DNA of 64,000 bases from Methylobacterium aquaticum (GTDB lineage: Bacteria; Pseudomonadota; Alphaproteobacteria; Rhizobiales; Beijerinckiaceae), in NCBI RefSeq assembly GCF_001043915.1, contig NZ_LABX01000065.1:1-64000 (forward strand). The letters are read 5' to 3'. The stretch's first letter is position 1. Every line of letters begins with the position of its first letter. A model generated the notes under the pieces. That model was given only the letters and a program-made list of their open reading frames with translations, was not told the origin of the DNA and made no database searches. The position numbers and the translations under genes were made by a program. Of the stretch, positions 26,297-35,474 are shown piece by piece.

Positions 26297-26421
26297 ATAC
26301 CAACGGCCCAAGATGCTGACGCATCGGGCCGTTGACCCATCTCGAATTTTCGATGTCAAGCCAGAGGCTTGGCGAAAATTCGAGAACAGAACCAAAGGTC
26401 GTTTTCAACGACCGTTGGTAT
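26297..26421. repeat. Family A palindromic element, copy A2 (125 bp)
   Basis: Begins ATACCAACGG and ends CCGTTGGTAT, perfect 10-base inverted termini. Length is exactly that of A1 at 8247-8371. Inner features: GGCCC...GGGCC hairpin at the left, AAATTTTCG-type arms in the middle and a GGTCGTTTTCAACGACC hairpin at the right end. Composite of at least three hairpins, MITE-like or REP-like. Confidence 0.75.
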
Positions 26422-27009
26422 TAATCTCCGTGACAAAGTGGCCGCCGGTTCCCGGTCTCCACACCCGTCCACACCGGACGATCCCGCTGACGACGCGGCC
26501 CAGAACGAGCGGCCGTCGCCTCCGCCTCAACGTCCGGCGTCTTCGGAGGACACGATCCGTGGTGAGCCCGGCCGGCCGCTCGACCGTCGCGGCTCGACGA
26601 GACGATCGCCGCATGGCGTCGACAAATCCCCATTGGGGTACGCAGCCACGCGATCGTGGAGGGGACCCCGCGCCACGTCCGCTCAGTGCCGCTCCTGCGG
26701 CCCGGGTGAGGCGTCTCGGAGCCGACCAACCATCGGCCGGTTCGGTGGGCGAGATCCGCTCGTCGGATCGGCGCCGACGCGCATCCCGATCGGCGCCGCC
26801 CATGAGGGAGCGGGCACGCCGCCGATGGTGGTTGCGCCGATCGGCAAGCGGCCCTGATCGGGGCCAGGCGGACGCCCGATCTCGGCGCCTCCGTGACTCG
26901 CGCTCCGGCGGCTGGCGGCAAGCGTTGTGGCGCTGGAGAGGGACGATGGCAGGCGCCGCGATCGGGCGGAGCGCGGGTGAGGGGAGGGGGATTGTGAGCG
27001 CCCAACACC
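26422..27009. other. Region without supported gene
   Basis: Highly repetitive arginine/proline-coding frames on both strands with no family motif. Probably decayed sequence between the plasmid genes and the binding-protein remnant. Confidence 0.4.
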
Positions 27010-27520
27010 TCATGCCGTCCCGGACAGGCTGAGTCTCGACGATGGGGTCTTCGGCGCGGGCGGCTCGGTGTCGAAGGTCCAGTGCAGGCGGTGGCCGTTG
27101 CAGCGATCCTCCGTCAGTCGGTCGCGGCGCTGGCGTCGATCACGATCCGGTTCTTCTCCTTGACGAGAGTCGAGACCGCAAGGGCGATGCCCGAATTCGG
27201 CACGTCGAGGATTACGTCGACCTTGTCCTGATCGAGCCATGTGCGGGCGATGGACAGGCCGATATCGGGCTTCTGCTGATGGTCGGCGGAGATGAGCTGG
27301 ACCGGCTCGCCGAGGACCTGCCCCCCGACATCCTCGAGCGCCAGCCGCACCGCCTCGACCAAGCCGGCCCCTGACAGATCCGAGAACGGTCCGCCGGGAT
27401 CGGTCAGCACGCCGCGCGTCACCGGCTCCGCCGCGGCGGGTTGCAGGCAGGGCCTCCCAGCAGGCTCCCCACCGGCGCCAACGCGGCCCGGAGCCGCCAG
27501 CGTTTCGCGGTCTCGCCCAT
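27010..27520 (-). pseudogene. Branched-chain/amide-type ABC binding protein remnant
   Basis: An ATG at 27520 opens a signal peptide (RLRAALAPVGSLLGGPA). The mature part continues only in a different frame: TRGVLTDPGGPFSDLSGAG, then AVRLALEDVGGQVLGEPVQLI and LDQDKVDVILDVPNSGIALA, typical of Peripla_BP_6 proteins. A second frame change occurs after IVIDASAATD, with LTEDRC and LHWTFDT in another frame. The rest of the protein (over 200 residues) is missing. So two frameshifts and a truncation mark a pseudogene. Confidence 0.75.
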
Positions 27521-27613
27521 CGTTTCGTCCCTTTTTGTCGTCGGCGTCGGGTTCTCCCGATCGCCGCGCAGGCGCGTGGCCGTCCTCCCGGACGAGAGCG
27601 TCCGGGCCAGTGT

Positions 27614-28597
27614 TCAGTTGAAGTGCCCGACCCAGCGCACGGTATAGCGCTGGCCCTCCGGCCTGTTCTGCGCCCCGAACTCGTAATAGGCGTTGAAGAA
27701 CAGGAAGTTGTCCTTGTTGATCGCCAGCAGGGCGCCGGGGCCGAGGCCGAAGACGCGCTCGCGCCGGCCGGGCACGGCGACGCCGTTGGCCAGGGTGTCG
27801 CTGATCTGCTGGAGCCAGTAGCCGTTGACGCCGAGCTTGAGGTTCTGCGTCACGCTGTATTCGCTGGCGAAGTTCGCGTGCAGGGCCTGGCCGGCCTGGG
27901 TCGAGACCACGGTCGGGCCGAAGCCGACATTCGGACGGTCGTTGGCGGCGTTCCAGAGATAGTGGAACCGGGCCGAAACCGTCCAGTCCGGCGTCAGGAA
28001 CAGCGTGCCGGCGACGTAGGGGTTGAAGGAGAAGAAGTTCGAGCCGGGATTGACCGCTGCCGTCGGGTCGTACTTCCCGGTCGGCAGGATCATCTGCGCC
28101 TCGAAGCGTCCGACGAAGAGCGGACCCTTGTCGCCCATGATCGGGTCGAACTGGATGAAGGGGCCGATCAGGAGGTCGCCGACGCCCTGCTGGGCCTTGA
28201 GGGCCGCGCCGCCGAGGCCGTCGTCGGTGCTCGAAAACGGGATCGTCGGCAGGAGGATGTCGAGACCCAAGACGCCCGGGCCGACCTTGATCGGCGAGAC
28301 GTAGAGGAGCTGCGTCAGGCTGGCGAAGACCGTCACGTCCTCGCGCGGCAGGCCGAGGCTGCGGCCGTTCCGGTCCACGAGGCGATTGGCCGAGTAGACC
28401 TGGAAATACTGGGTCGGGTACCAGCCGGGCCCCGAGGGCGGTGCGCCGTCGAGGAAGCTGGTGAAGCCGAGGTTCAGGTTGGGCTGGTCGAAGGCCGACG
28501 CGGACCCCGCGAGCCCGACCGTGGCGGCGAGGGCCGAGATGGCCCGCTTCGCGAAGGTCCGGATCCACTCCCGCGGCCTGGTGTTGCGTGTCGTCAT
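27614..28597 (-). CDS. MetA-pathway/phenol-degradation type outer-membrane protein
   Basis: A 327-residue exported protein: N-terminal signal peptide ending SASAF, then alternating beta-strand sequence rich in aromatic and Gly residues, ending in VRWVGHFN with a C-terminal Phe-Asn. It resembles the COG4313/PF13557 family of outer-membrane proteins found with aromatic degradation genes (DQPNLNLGFTSFLDGAPPSG; FAASLTQLLY-like segments). It probably forms a channel for an aromatic or hydrophobic substrate. It lies in the same orientation as the cupin at 28699 and near a flavin monooxygenase. Confidence 0.78.
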   Translation of the reverse strand: MTTRNTRPREWIRTFAKRAISALAATVGLAGSASAFDQPNLNLGFTSFLDGAPPSGPGWYPTQYFQVYSANRLVDRNGRSLGLPREDVTVFASLTQLLYVSPIKVGPGVLGLDILLPTIPFSSTDDGLGGAALKAQQGVGDLLIGPFIQFDPIMGDKGPLFVGRFEAQMILPTGKYDPTAAVNPGSNFFSFNPYVAGTLFLTPDWTVSARFHYLWNAANDRPNVGFGPTVVSTQAGQALHANFASEYSVTQNLKLGVNGYWLQQISDTLANGVAVPGRRERVFGLGPGALLAINKDNFLFFNAYYEFGAQNRPEGQRYTVRWVGHFN

Positions 28598-28698
28598 GGT
28601 GCCCCCTCGTTCATGATGGCCCGCTCGTGATGGCGGCGCGCGGCGCCTGCGGGCCGCCGCGCGCTCTGCTCATGGGCGGTCGCGCGTGCTGGCCGGGC

Positions 28699-29163
28699 TC
28701 ACGCGCCCGGCACCGAGCCCGGTGGCAGGAAGTCGACCTCGCAGGCCGCCGAGCGGCGCACGACCTCGTCCGGGTCGGTCAGGTCGTGGAGCTGGTCGAA
28801 CAGCGCCTTGAGCTTGCGCCCCGGGCTGACCCAGAAGATCGCCCGGTTCGGCGTGTCGGTACGGTTGTAATAGGCGTGCGGCTTGCCCATCGGCATGCAG
28901 ACCAGGTCGCCGGTCTTCGCCTGGAGCCATTCGCCGTCGAGATAGAGGTCGAAGGTCCCTTCCAGAACGTAGATGAACTCGTCCTGCGTCGGATGGATGT
29001 GCGGCGGCACGAAGGTGCCCGGCGGATCATAGGTCTCGAAAGAGAAGGCGCTGTCGCAGTTCGCCTTGAAGTAATAGGTGTGCCCGAGGACGTTCCACAC
29101 CGTCCCGTCGATGCCTTGGCCTGCCCTAGTGATGCGCGCCAGAAGTGGCCCGTTCTCGCTCAT
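28699..29163 (-). CDS. Single-domain cupin protein
   Basis: A 154-residue cupin. Metal-site motif 1 is PPHIHPTQDEFIYVLEG and motif 2 MPMGKPHAYYN. The family includes quercetinase-like and regulatory cupins; no specific reaction can be assigned. It is the first gene of a leftward pair with the outer-membrane protein and is divergent from the AraC regulator. Likely part of the same substrate pathway as the monooxygenase at 30432. Confidence 0.78.
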   Translation of the reverse strand: MSENGPLLARITRAGQGIDGTVWNVLGHTYYFKANCDSAFSFETYDPPGTFVPPHIHPTQDEFIYVLEGTFDLYLDGEWLQAKTGDLVCMPMGKPHAYYNRTDTPNRAIFWVSPGRKLKALFDQLHDLTDPDEVVRRSAACEVDFLPPGSVPGA

Positions 29164-29381
29164 TTTTACCTCACTATGCTAACTTTCCGAACAGAAACGA
29201 CGGAGTTTTTTGACAAAGCAGCCATCCAATACTCCGGCGTGCCGCCTGCGCCGGCTATCCGTCAAACGCCGGCGCTATCCACTTTACGCAGGAAAGGAAG
29301 GATCGGCGGTGATCGGGCCTTGTGCAGGTTTTGCCGCCACACGCATTCTACGGGCTTAGGGCCTGGACGACTGATTGGGCC
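29164..29381. promoter_or_regulatory. Divergent promoter between cupin and AraC genes
   Basis: The AT-richer segment near 29164-29235 (ACCTCACTATGCTAACTTT and downstream) is the likely promoter of the leftward cupin/outer-membrane operon. An imperfect inverted pair CCGGCG...CGCCGG occurs within 29237-29272. The AraC protein encoded next door is the probable regulator. No defined operator was identified. Confidence 0.35.
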
Positions 29382-30416
29382 ATGACCGACGAGACGCCAT
29401 CCGATCCGCCTCCTCCCGCTGGGGAAGCTCTGCCGCTGGCGCGCTACGCCCGCGTGGCGACGCGGAACCCGGATCTGGCGCGCGAGCAGATCGGCCGGAT
29501 CTTCTGCCCGCACGGCCTGATCCTCACGGGTTCCGATGCCGGCTCCCTGTTCGAGGCCCGGCACCATTCCGCGGCCTTCGGTGGCCTGACGATCAACTTC
29601 GTCTCCTACGGCACACGGGTCGAGATCGATCCGGGCTGCCTCGACCGGTTCTTCCTGTTGCAGATCCCCCTCGAAGGCTCGGCGCTGGTGCGGAACGGCC
29701 CGCACGAGATCCTGGCCGATCCCGGCCGCGCCACCCTGCTCTCGCCGGCCTTCCCGACCCGCATGGTGTGGCAGACGGGCTGCGCCAAGCTGATCGTCCA
29801 GGTGCCGCGGGGCCTCCTGGAGGAGCACGTGGTGCGGGTGCTCGACCGGATCCCACGTCCCTTCGACTTCGATCCGGCGATCGACCTGACGCGGCCCCGG
29901 GGCGCCGCGATCCTGTCCCAGGCCCGGCTGCTCCGGCATCTCGTCGAGAGCCGCGGCCGGTCCGGCCCCGGCGCCGACACGGTGGAGCGGGAACTCGCCT
30001 CCGCCTTCGTCACCCTGCTCGTCGGGCACATGCTCGAACGGAGCGGGGGAGGGGCGGCCCTGGCGCCTTCCCAGCGCGTCTCGGTGGCGCCCGCGCATGT
30101 CCGGCGGGCCGAGGAGTATATCCGGGCGCATCTCGACTCCGCTCTCAGCCTGCCGCATCTCGCCGAGAAGGCCGGGAGCAGCATGCGCTCGCTCCAGGAC
30201 GGCTTCCGCCAGTTCCGCGCCAGCACGATCTCCGACTACATCCTGGCCCAGCGCCTCGACCGATGGCGGGCGCTGATCCTCGCCTCCGACACGGAGGCGA
30301 AGGTGGGCGATCTCGCCCTCGGCGTCGGGCTCAACCATCTCGGCCGCGCTGCAGCGGCCTATCGCGACCGCTTCGGCGAGGCCCCGTCCCAGACGCTGCG
30401 CCAGCGCCGGCGCTGA
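29382..30416 (+). CDS. AraC-family transcriptional regulator
   Basis: A 344-residue regulator. The N-terminal half is a cupin-like AraC_binding_2 domain (INFVSYGTRVEIDPGCLDRFFLLQIPLEG). The C-terminal 100 residues form the paired helix-turn-helix: ALSLPHLAEKAGSSMRSLQDGF and KVGDLALGVGLNHLGRAAAAYRDRFGEAPSQ. Proteins with this layout often activate aromatic or amine catabolism genes. The ATG at 29382 opens the conserved frame. It lies between the cupin/outer-membrane operon and the monooxygenase gene and probably controls both. Confidence 0.85.
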   Translation: MTDETPSDPPPPAGEALPLARYARVATRNPDLAREQIGRIFCPHGLILTGSDAGSLFEARHHSAAFGGLTINFVSYGTRVEIDPGCLDRFFLLQIPLEGSALVRNGPHEILADPGRATLLSPAFPTRMVWQTGCAKLIVQVPRGLLEEHVVRVLDRIPRPFDFDPAIDLTRPRGAAILSQARLLRHLVESRGRSGPGADTVERELASAFVTLLVGHMLERSGGGAALAPSQRVSVAPAHVRRAEEYIRAHLDSALSLPHLAEKAGSSMRSLQDGFRQFRASTISDYILAQRLDRWRALILASDTEAKVGDLALGVGLNHLGRAAAAYRDRFGEAPSQTLRQRRR

Positions 30417-30431
30417 CCGGCCGGTCCCGCC

Positions 30432-31964
30432 TCAGGCGGCGCGGGACGACGCGACGGCCCGCAGGACCGGGCGGGTGGCCGCGCTCGCCTGGTAGGCGGG
30501 GGCACGGGCGAGGAGGTCGGCATAGACCGGCGGCCGTAGCGGCGCGAACAGGGCGGTGACCGGGTTCGCCTCGCGGGTCGGCACGCCGATATCGGAAAGC
30601 AGGCTGGCGAAGTGGCGGTTGTGGTAGGGCGCGATGCACAGGCCGCCATAGCCCTTGGCGGAGGGGCGTTCCTCCTGCCGCCACGCCTTCAGGCGGGCGA
30701 TCTCCGCCTCCATCTGGGCCCGGGTCGGCTGGCGCGCGAGCTGGCCGTCCATGTAGCGCACCAGCCAATGGGCGCCCAGCTCGGCCGACAGGTTGGTGGC
30801 GAAGCTCGAATTGAAGCCGACGAAGCCGAGATCGGGCAGGTCCGGGTTCACCACCCAGCGATAGAGCCGATACTGGCCGTCGGCGTCGATCAGCTTGGCG
30901 CGGTCGGCGGCGTCGAGCACCGGCACGTCCTGGCGCCAGCCGGTCGCCATCACCACGAGGTCGGCCGGGATGCGCTGTCCTCCGGTGAGCACCGCCTGCG
31001 ATCCCTCGTAGGACGCGATCGTGCCCCGGATCGCCGTGATCTTGCCCTCGGTCACGAGCTTGTAGAAGCCCGGCGTCTCCACCGCGAGGTTGCAGTGGAT
31101 GTCGTCCTCGATCCGGGTCTTGGGCCGCAACCCGTTGCGGCGAAGCTTGAACTGCGCCGTCAGCAGGCTCTCGAGCGCGCGCCAGTTCGCCCAGATCAGC
31201 GGGGTGGCGAGCGTCTGGACGGCGCGGCGGACCGGCCCGGCATCGAAGGGCAGGAACATCGATTCCGCCAGGCGGCAATACAGGATCCGCTTGAAGTTGA
31301 TCAGGCCGCCGAAGAAATAGGGGATCTTCCAGGTCGGCTCGAGATAGACCAGGGTCACGCCGGCCGCGCCGTGCTTGACCGCGCTGACCGCGACATCGGT
31401 GGCGGATTTCGAGTAGCCCAGCACCACGACCCGCTTGCTGCGGACCGATTCGGCGTCGTTGTGCTCGCTCGAATGCAGGATCTGTCCGCCTGCCGCCTCG
31501 AACGCCTCGGCGCCGGGATGCACGGGCTTGTTCCTGTGGCTGAACTGGCCGGTGCAGATGGCGACGAAGTCGTAGGGTTCCGTGCTCGCCGCGCCGTCGG
31601 CGCCGGTCGTCGTCACGTCCCAGCCCCGGTCGGTGCGCTTCGCCAGCCGGGTCACGGACTGGCCGTACCGGATCAGCGGCACGAGACCGAACCTCTCCGC
31701 ATAGGCGCGCAGGTAAGCGAAGACCTGGCCGCCCGACGGCCATTCGGGATAGGCAGCCGGCATCGGCCATTCGCTGAAGGCGTAGATGTCCTTGGGCGTC
31801 TGGGTCTTCACGTCGGGATAGGAGCGCGACGGCTCCCACACGCCGCCGAGATCCGGGCCGCGTTCGAGCACCGTGACGCGGTGCCCGCGTTCCCGGAAGG
31901 CTTTGGCGGCGGCCAATCCGCTGATGCCGGAGCCGATGACGCACACGTTGGCTTGCGTGACCAT
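30432..31964 (-). CDS. Flavin-containing monooxygenase (class B)
   Basis: A 510-residue FMO/Baeyer-Villiger-type enzyme. The FAD motif GSGISGLAAA is near residue 11, the NADPH motif reads GYSKSATDVA, and the FMO fingerprint is visible as CTGQFSHRNKP. FxGxxxHxxxF/Y of FMO is replaced by this variant, so the enzyme is an FMO-like relative rather than a canonical BVMO. It could oxygenate a ketone, amine or sulfide. The start at 31964 has GGGAGA eight bases upstream; a longer ATG start at 32018 is possible. It is convergent with the AraC gene. Confidence 0.82.
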   Translation of the reverse strand: MVTQANVCVIGSGISGLAAAKAFRERGHRVTVLERGPDLGGVWEPSRSYPDVKTQTPKDIYAFSEWPMPAAYPEWPSGGQVFAYLRAYAERFGLVPLIRYGQSVTRLAKRTDRGWDVTTTGADGAASTEPYDFVAICTGQFSHRNKPVHPGAEAFEAAGGQILHSSEHNDAESVRSKRVVVLGYSKSATDVAVSAVKHGAAGVTLVYLEPTWKIPYFFGGLINFKRILYCRLAESMFLPFDAGPVRRAVQTLATPLIWANWRALESLLTAQFKLRRNGLRPKTRIEDDIHCNLAVETPGFYKLVTEGKITAIRGTIASYEGSQAVLTGGQRIPADLVVMATGWRQDVPVLDAADRAKLIDADGQYRLYRWVVNPDLPDLGFVGFNSSFATNLSAELGAHWLVRYMDGQLARQPTRAQMEAEIARLKAWRQEERPSAKGYGGLCIAPYHNRHFASLLSDIGVPTREANPVTALFAPLRPPVYADLLARAPAYQASAATRPVLRAVASSRAA

Positions 31965-33075
31965 GAGGCTGTCTCCCGCCTGGGCGCCCCGATCGGGCGC
32001 GGTGTCCATGCAGGAAATGTCATCTCTGGCGTCGCGCAGAGCTATCCTGGACACGTGCCCGCTATCCGAATCGCGCAACATTGAGACGAAACCTCCGAAA
32101 ATCTCGGACGGTCATGGCATCGTCTTCTCGCACCCGTCATGTTGCAGTGCGTGCTCGCGTGAGCTTGCGCAATATATTGTGCAGAACGCCCAGCCCGCAG
32201 GCACGATCTGCCTGCGAGGGAGCAGGCGGCACGGGGCCCTGACGACCCGAAGACGCGGCCCTGACGAGGCGGCACAGGTCCGCCAGGAGACAGCCGCCCT
32301 CCGGGCGTCGATCCCGATGAAGCACTCCTCTGGCCTCACGAACTTTACCAAGACTCGATCAAGAGATGCCCGGAATCATATCTTCAATACGCGATCCACC
32401 AAGATCGCCAGCGAGGCCATGAGGCAGTAAGCGAAGAGGAGATCTCGCGAATGCAGCGAGAACAGTTCTGGCGCGAATTCAAACATGGGGTGAGCGAGGC
32501 AAATCGCGGGCCAGCTCCTCGCCGTCGCCCGCAGAGCAGACCAGCCGGTCGACCACGGCCCGGATCCAAGCACGGCCGGCCTCCCGCCACCGTCGCGGGC
32601 ATACCTGCGACGCCACCACGATGCTGGCGGCAGCGCTCGATCGCGGCTTTGGCGGGACGAACGACCTTCCTGGCGTCGGCAACACCGGTGCTCACCTTCG
32701 CTGGATTCTCGATCGCGGCGGCATGGCTGCCGTCAGCGCGGCTGACCCTCTCTCACCGTGACGGATCGTGGTTGTCGGTACCGCGGGTGTGGTGAGTACG
32801 GATCCGCTTGACCGGGGTCGCAGTGAGACTCCGCGAGGACCGGGTGAACCCATCCGGATTGGCGCCACAAGAGGGGTCCGGCCCGGCCAGGAGCCGGGGC
32901 CGCGTTGCGGCAGATCAAGGCAAGGACCGGCCGCACGCACAGAGTGGAGGCGCCGGCCGCGAGGGGCCGGGGCGGAGACCGGCCGATGCTGCGGGACGAC
33001 ATGCGAGCTGGGACCGCGCTGCGGAACGGCGCGTCCTCCCGTTCCGGACGCCGCTTGCGCCTGTCCGACTCGCCC
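31965..33075. other. Gene-poor region between FMO and P-type ATPase remnant
   Basis: About 1.1 kb. Short frames exist on both strands but show no recognisable domain. AT content rises near 32090-32460, where I see no element ends. A FixK/FNR-type box TTGCGGCAGATCAA occurs at 32905-32918. Otherwise nothing is assigned. Confidence 0.4.
32905..32918. promoter_or_regulatory. FixK/FNR-type box
   Basis: TTGCGGCAGATCAA fits TTG(A/C)-N6-(T/G)CAA. It lies about 170 bases before the P-type ATPase remnant and may be the former promoter of that gene. Confidence 0.4.
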
Positions 33076-33702
33076 ATGCTCGTCTCTCCCAGGCCCGGCC
33101 CATCCGAGAGGCGCGACCCCGACACGTCCTCCGGCCGGGAGCCGCCGTTCCGGACCCTCACGCCCGAGGCGCGGGGCGCTCGTCTCGCCTGCGGCCCGGA
33201 CGGGATGACGGCTGCGGAGGCGGCGTGCCGCATCGCGCGCCACATGGCCCGAACCCGCGACGCGGAGGCCCAGGTCGATGGCGCGGCGCGCGCGGTGCTG
33301 CGCCGGATGGTCGAGCCCCTCGCCCTCCTCCTGATGGCGGCGGGCCTCGTCACGTTTCTGACCGGCGACTGGACCGGCGGGGCGATCATCATCGCCATCC
33401 TGATGCTCTCGATCGGCCTCGACACGATCCAGGACGGGCAGGCCCTGCGGCGCAGCGTGGCCCTGGCGCGAGCGGCCTGGCGCGGCGCTGGCGGCGTCCT
33501 CGCTGGCGGCCCTGGCGGGCGCCTGGCGCTGCCGTTCACGCCGCGCGGCGGCTGGCTCGGCTTCGCGGCGCCCTCGCCGGGGATCCTCGCCGCCGTCGCG
33601 GCGATCCCGGCGGCCTATCTGGCGGTGGCCGAGACGGTGAAGCCCTGGGCGACGGCTGGCGGGACGGGGCGGCCAGCCGCCCCCGCGCAGGCTCGCGCCT
33701 GA
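33076..33702 (+). pseudogene. Mg2+-type P-type ATPase with a large internal deletion
   Basis: The frame joins the N-terminus of a P-type ATPase (TAAEAACRIARHM, then EPLALLLMAAGLVTFLTGDW and IIIAILMLSIGLDTIQ) directly to a typical MgtA-like C-terminus (LALPFTPRGGWLGFAAPSP, AAIPAAYLAVAETVKPW). The phosphorylation motif DKTGT, nucleotide domain and middle spans, about 600 residues, are missing. The reading frame is intact across the junction, so the 208-residue remnant could still be translated, but it cannot be an ion pump. The start is uncertain (33076 or 33205). Confidence 0.7.
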
Positions 33703-33720
33703 CAAGACGGGAGACGACCG

Positions 33721-35391
33721 ATGGCGGCAGTTCCGCAGACCGAGACCCTGGACTTCCTGACGCGCCGGCTCGCCGGGCACGGGCCCGTCGAGCGGATCGA
33801 CACCCATGCCTCGATCGTCCTGATGGCCGGGGACCACGTGCTCAAGCTGAAGCGCGCCGTGCGCTTCCCCTTCCTCGACTTCTCGACCCCCCGGCGCCGG
33901 CTCGCCGCCTGCCGCGCCGAGCTGGCCGTCAATGCCGGTGCGGGGCGGCTCTATCGCGGCGTGCACCGGATCACCCGCGCCACCGATGGCGGCCTCGCGC
34001 TCGACGGGGCCGGACGCCTCGTCGACGCGGTGGTGGCGATGCGGCGCTTCCCGCAGGACAACCTGTTCGACCGGATGGTCCAGGACGGGCGCCTCACCCC
34101 GGCGCTGGTGACCGACCTCGCCCGGCGCCTCGCCACCGCTCACGCCGAGGCTCCGGTGAGCAAGGCGCGCGGGGCGGCCGCGATGGCCGATCTCGTCGCG
34201 CTCAACGACCGCAGCCTGCGCGCCTGCGGCCTCGTCCCGGACCGGGAGGCGGACGCTCTGACGGCGCTGTTCCAGGACCGGCTCTCCCGCCATGCCGCCC
34301 GGCTCGACGCGCGGGGCCGGGAGGGGAAGGTCCGGCGCTGCCACGGCGACCTGACGCTGCGCAACATCTGCCTGTTCGGGGGCGTCCCGACGCCGTTCGA
34401 CGCCCTCGAATTCGACGAGCGTCTCGCCACGATCGACGTGCTCTACGATCTCGCCTTCGTGCTCATGGACCTGTGGCATCGCGGCCGGCCCGACCTCGCG
34501 AACCTGCTGTTCAACCGCTACCTCGACGAGACCGACGACGCGCCGGATGCCGGGCTGATGCCGTTCCTGATGGCTCTGCGCGCCGTGATCCGCGCCCATG
34601 TGACGGCGAGCCAGGCCATCGCGACCGAGCCCATGGCGGGACAGGCGGCCGCGGGCAAGACGACCGCGGGCAAGACGACCGTGAGCAAGACGACCTGCGC
34701 CCCGACGGACGGGGACGCCGAGGCGGGCGCGACGGCGCTCCGGGGCGAGGCGACGGCCTATCTCGCCCTCGCGCGGGACCTGCTCGCCGAGATCCCGCCC
34801 TGCCTCGTGGCGGTCGGGGGCCTGAGCGGATCCGGCAAGTCGACGCTCGCCGCCGCCCTGGCGCCCCGGCTCGGCGCGGCCCCCGGCGCCCGCATCGTGA
34901 GCAGCGACCGGACCCGCAAGCGCCTGCACGGGGTCGTGCCGCTCACGCGCCTGCCGCCGGGCGCCTACGCGGCCTCGGTCTCCGAGCAGGTCTATGCGAC
35001 GATGCGGGACGAGGCCGCCGGGGTCCTCGCCGGAGGGGCGTCGGTGGTGCTCGACGCGGTGTTCGACCGGCCGGCCGAGCGGGAGGCCGTCGCGGGGCTG
35101 GCGGCCTCGTGCGGCGTGACGGTCCAGGGGGTCTGGCTCCAGGCGCCCCTCGCGATCCTGGCCGACCGCATTGCGATCCGTCGGAACGATCCGTCCGACG
35201 CCACGCCCGCCATCCTGGCCGACCAGGCCCGGAGGGATTGCGGGGCCATCACCTGGCTGCGCCTTGATGCCGGGGAGTCGCCGGAGGCGCTGGCCGCCGA
35301 CGTGATGCGGGCGGGACGCCTGGATGCGAGCGGCCGGGGCGGGGAGGGGGATCCGGCCGCGCACTCGGTTCTCAATCGCGTCCCCGCGTGA
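33721..35391 (+). CDS. Fusion of aminoglycoside-phosphotransferase-like kinase and P-loop kinase
   Basis: A 556-residue protein. The N-terminal 330 residues resemble APH/choline-kinase-fold proteins, with the catalytic loop HGDLTLRN at about 208 and the metal Asp in ALEFDERL. The C-terminal part has a Walker A GGLSGSGKST near 365 and zeta-toxin/gluconate-kinase-like features (SSDRTRKRLHG). The linker carries a short repeat of (A/S)GKTT units (residues about 305-325). This architecture is widespread in proteobacteria, often beside Usp genes; the substrate is unknown. It starts 18 bases after the ATPase remnant. Confidence 0.82.
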   Translation: MAAVPQTETLDFLTRRLAGHGPVERIDTHASIVLMAGDHVLKLKRAVRFPFLDFSTPRRRLAACRAELAVNAGAGRLYRGVHRITRATDGGLALDGAGRLVDAVVAMRRFPQDNLFDRMVQDGRLTPALVTDLARRLATAHAEAPVSKARGAAAMADLVALNDRSLRACGLVPDREADALTALFQDRLSRHAARLDARGREGKVRRCHGDLTLRNICLFGGVPTPFDALEFDERLATIDVLYDLAFVLMDLWHRGRPDLANLLFNRYLDETDDAPDAGLMPFLMALRAVIRAHVTASQAIATEPMAGQAAAGKTTAGKTTVSKTTCAPTDGDAEAGATALRGEATAYLALARDLLAEIPPCLVAVGGLSGSGKSTLAAALAPRLGAAPGARIVSSDRTRKRLHGVVPLTRLPPGAYAASVSEQVYATMRDEAAGVLAGGASVVLDAVFDRPAEREAVAGLAASCGVTVQGVWLQAPLAILADRIAIRRNDPSDATPAILADQARRDCGAITWLRLDAGESPEALAADVMRAGRLDASGRGGEGDPAAHSVLNRVPA

Positions 35392-35403
35392 CGCCGCCGC
35401 CCC

Positions 35404-35417
35404 TTGCGGTGGATCAA
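35404..35417. promoter_or_regulatory. FixK/FNR-type box upstream of usp gene
   Basis: TTGCGGTGGATCAA fits TTG(A/C)-N6-(T/G)CAA; it ends 57 bases before the ATG at 35475. Confidence 0.5.
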
Positions 35418-35474
35418 GGTCGCGCCCCGGCGTCGGCGCGATCCTCGCCCGGCTCGCCAGCCGGGAGAACAGCC

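Noticed and set aside
26422-27032. Long open frames rich in Arg and Pro
   Set aside because: The text has no family motif and all frames are similarly open because of GC bias.
32082-32740. Short frames on both strands considered as transposase pieces
   Set aside because: No conserved catalytic text or terminal repeats could be identified.
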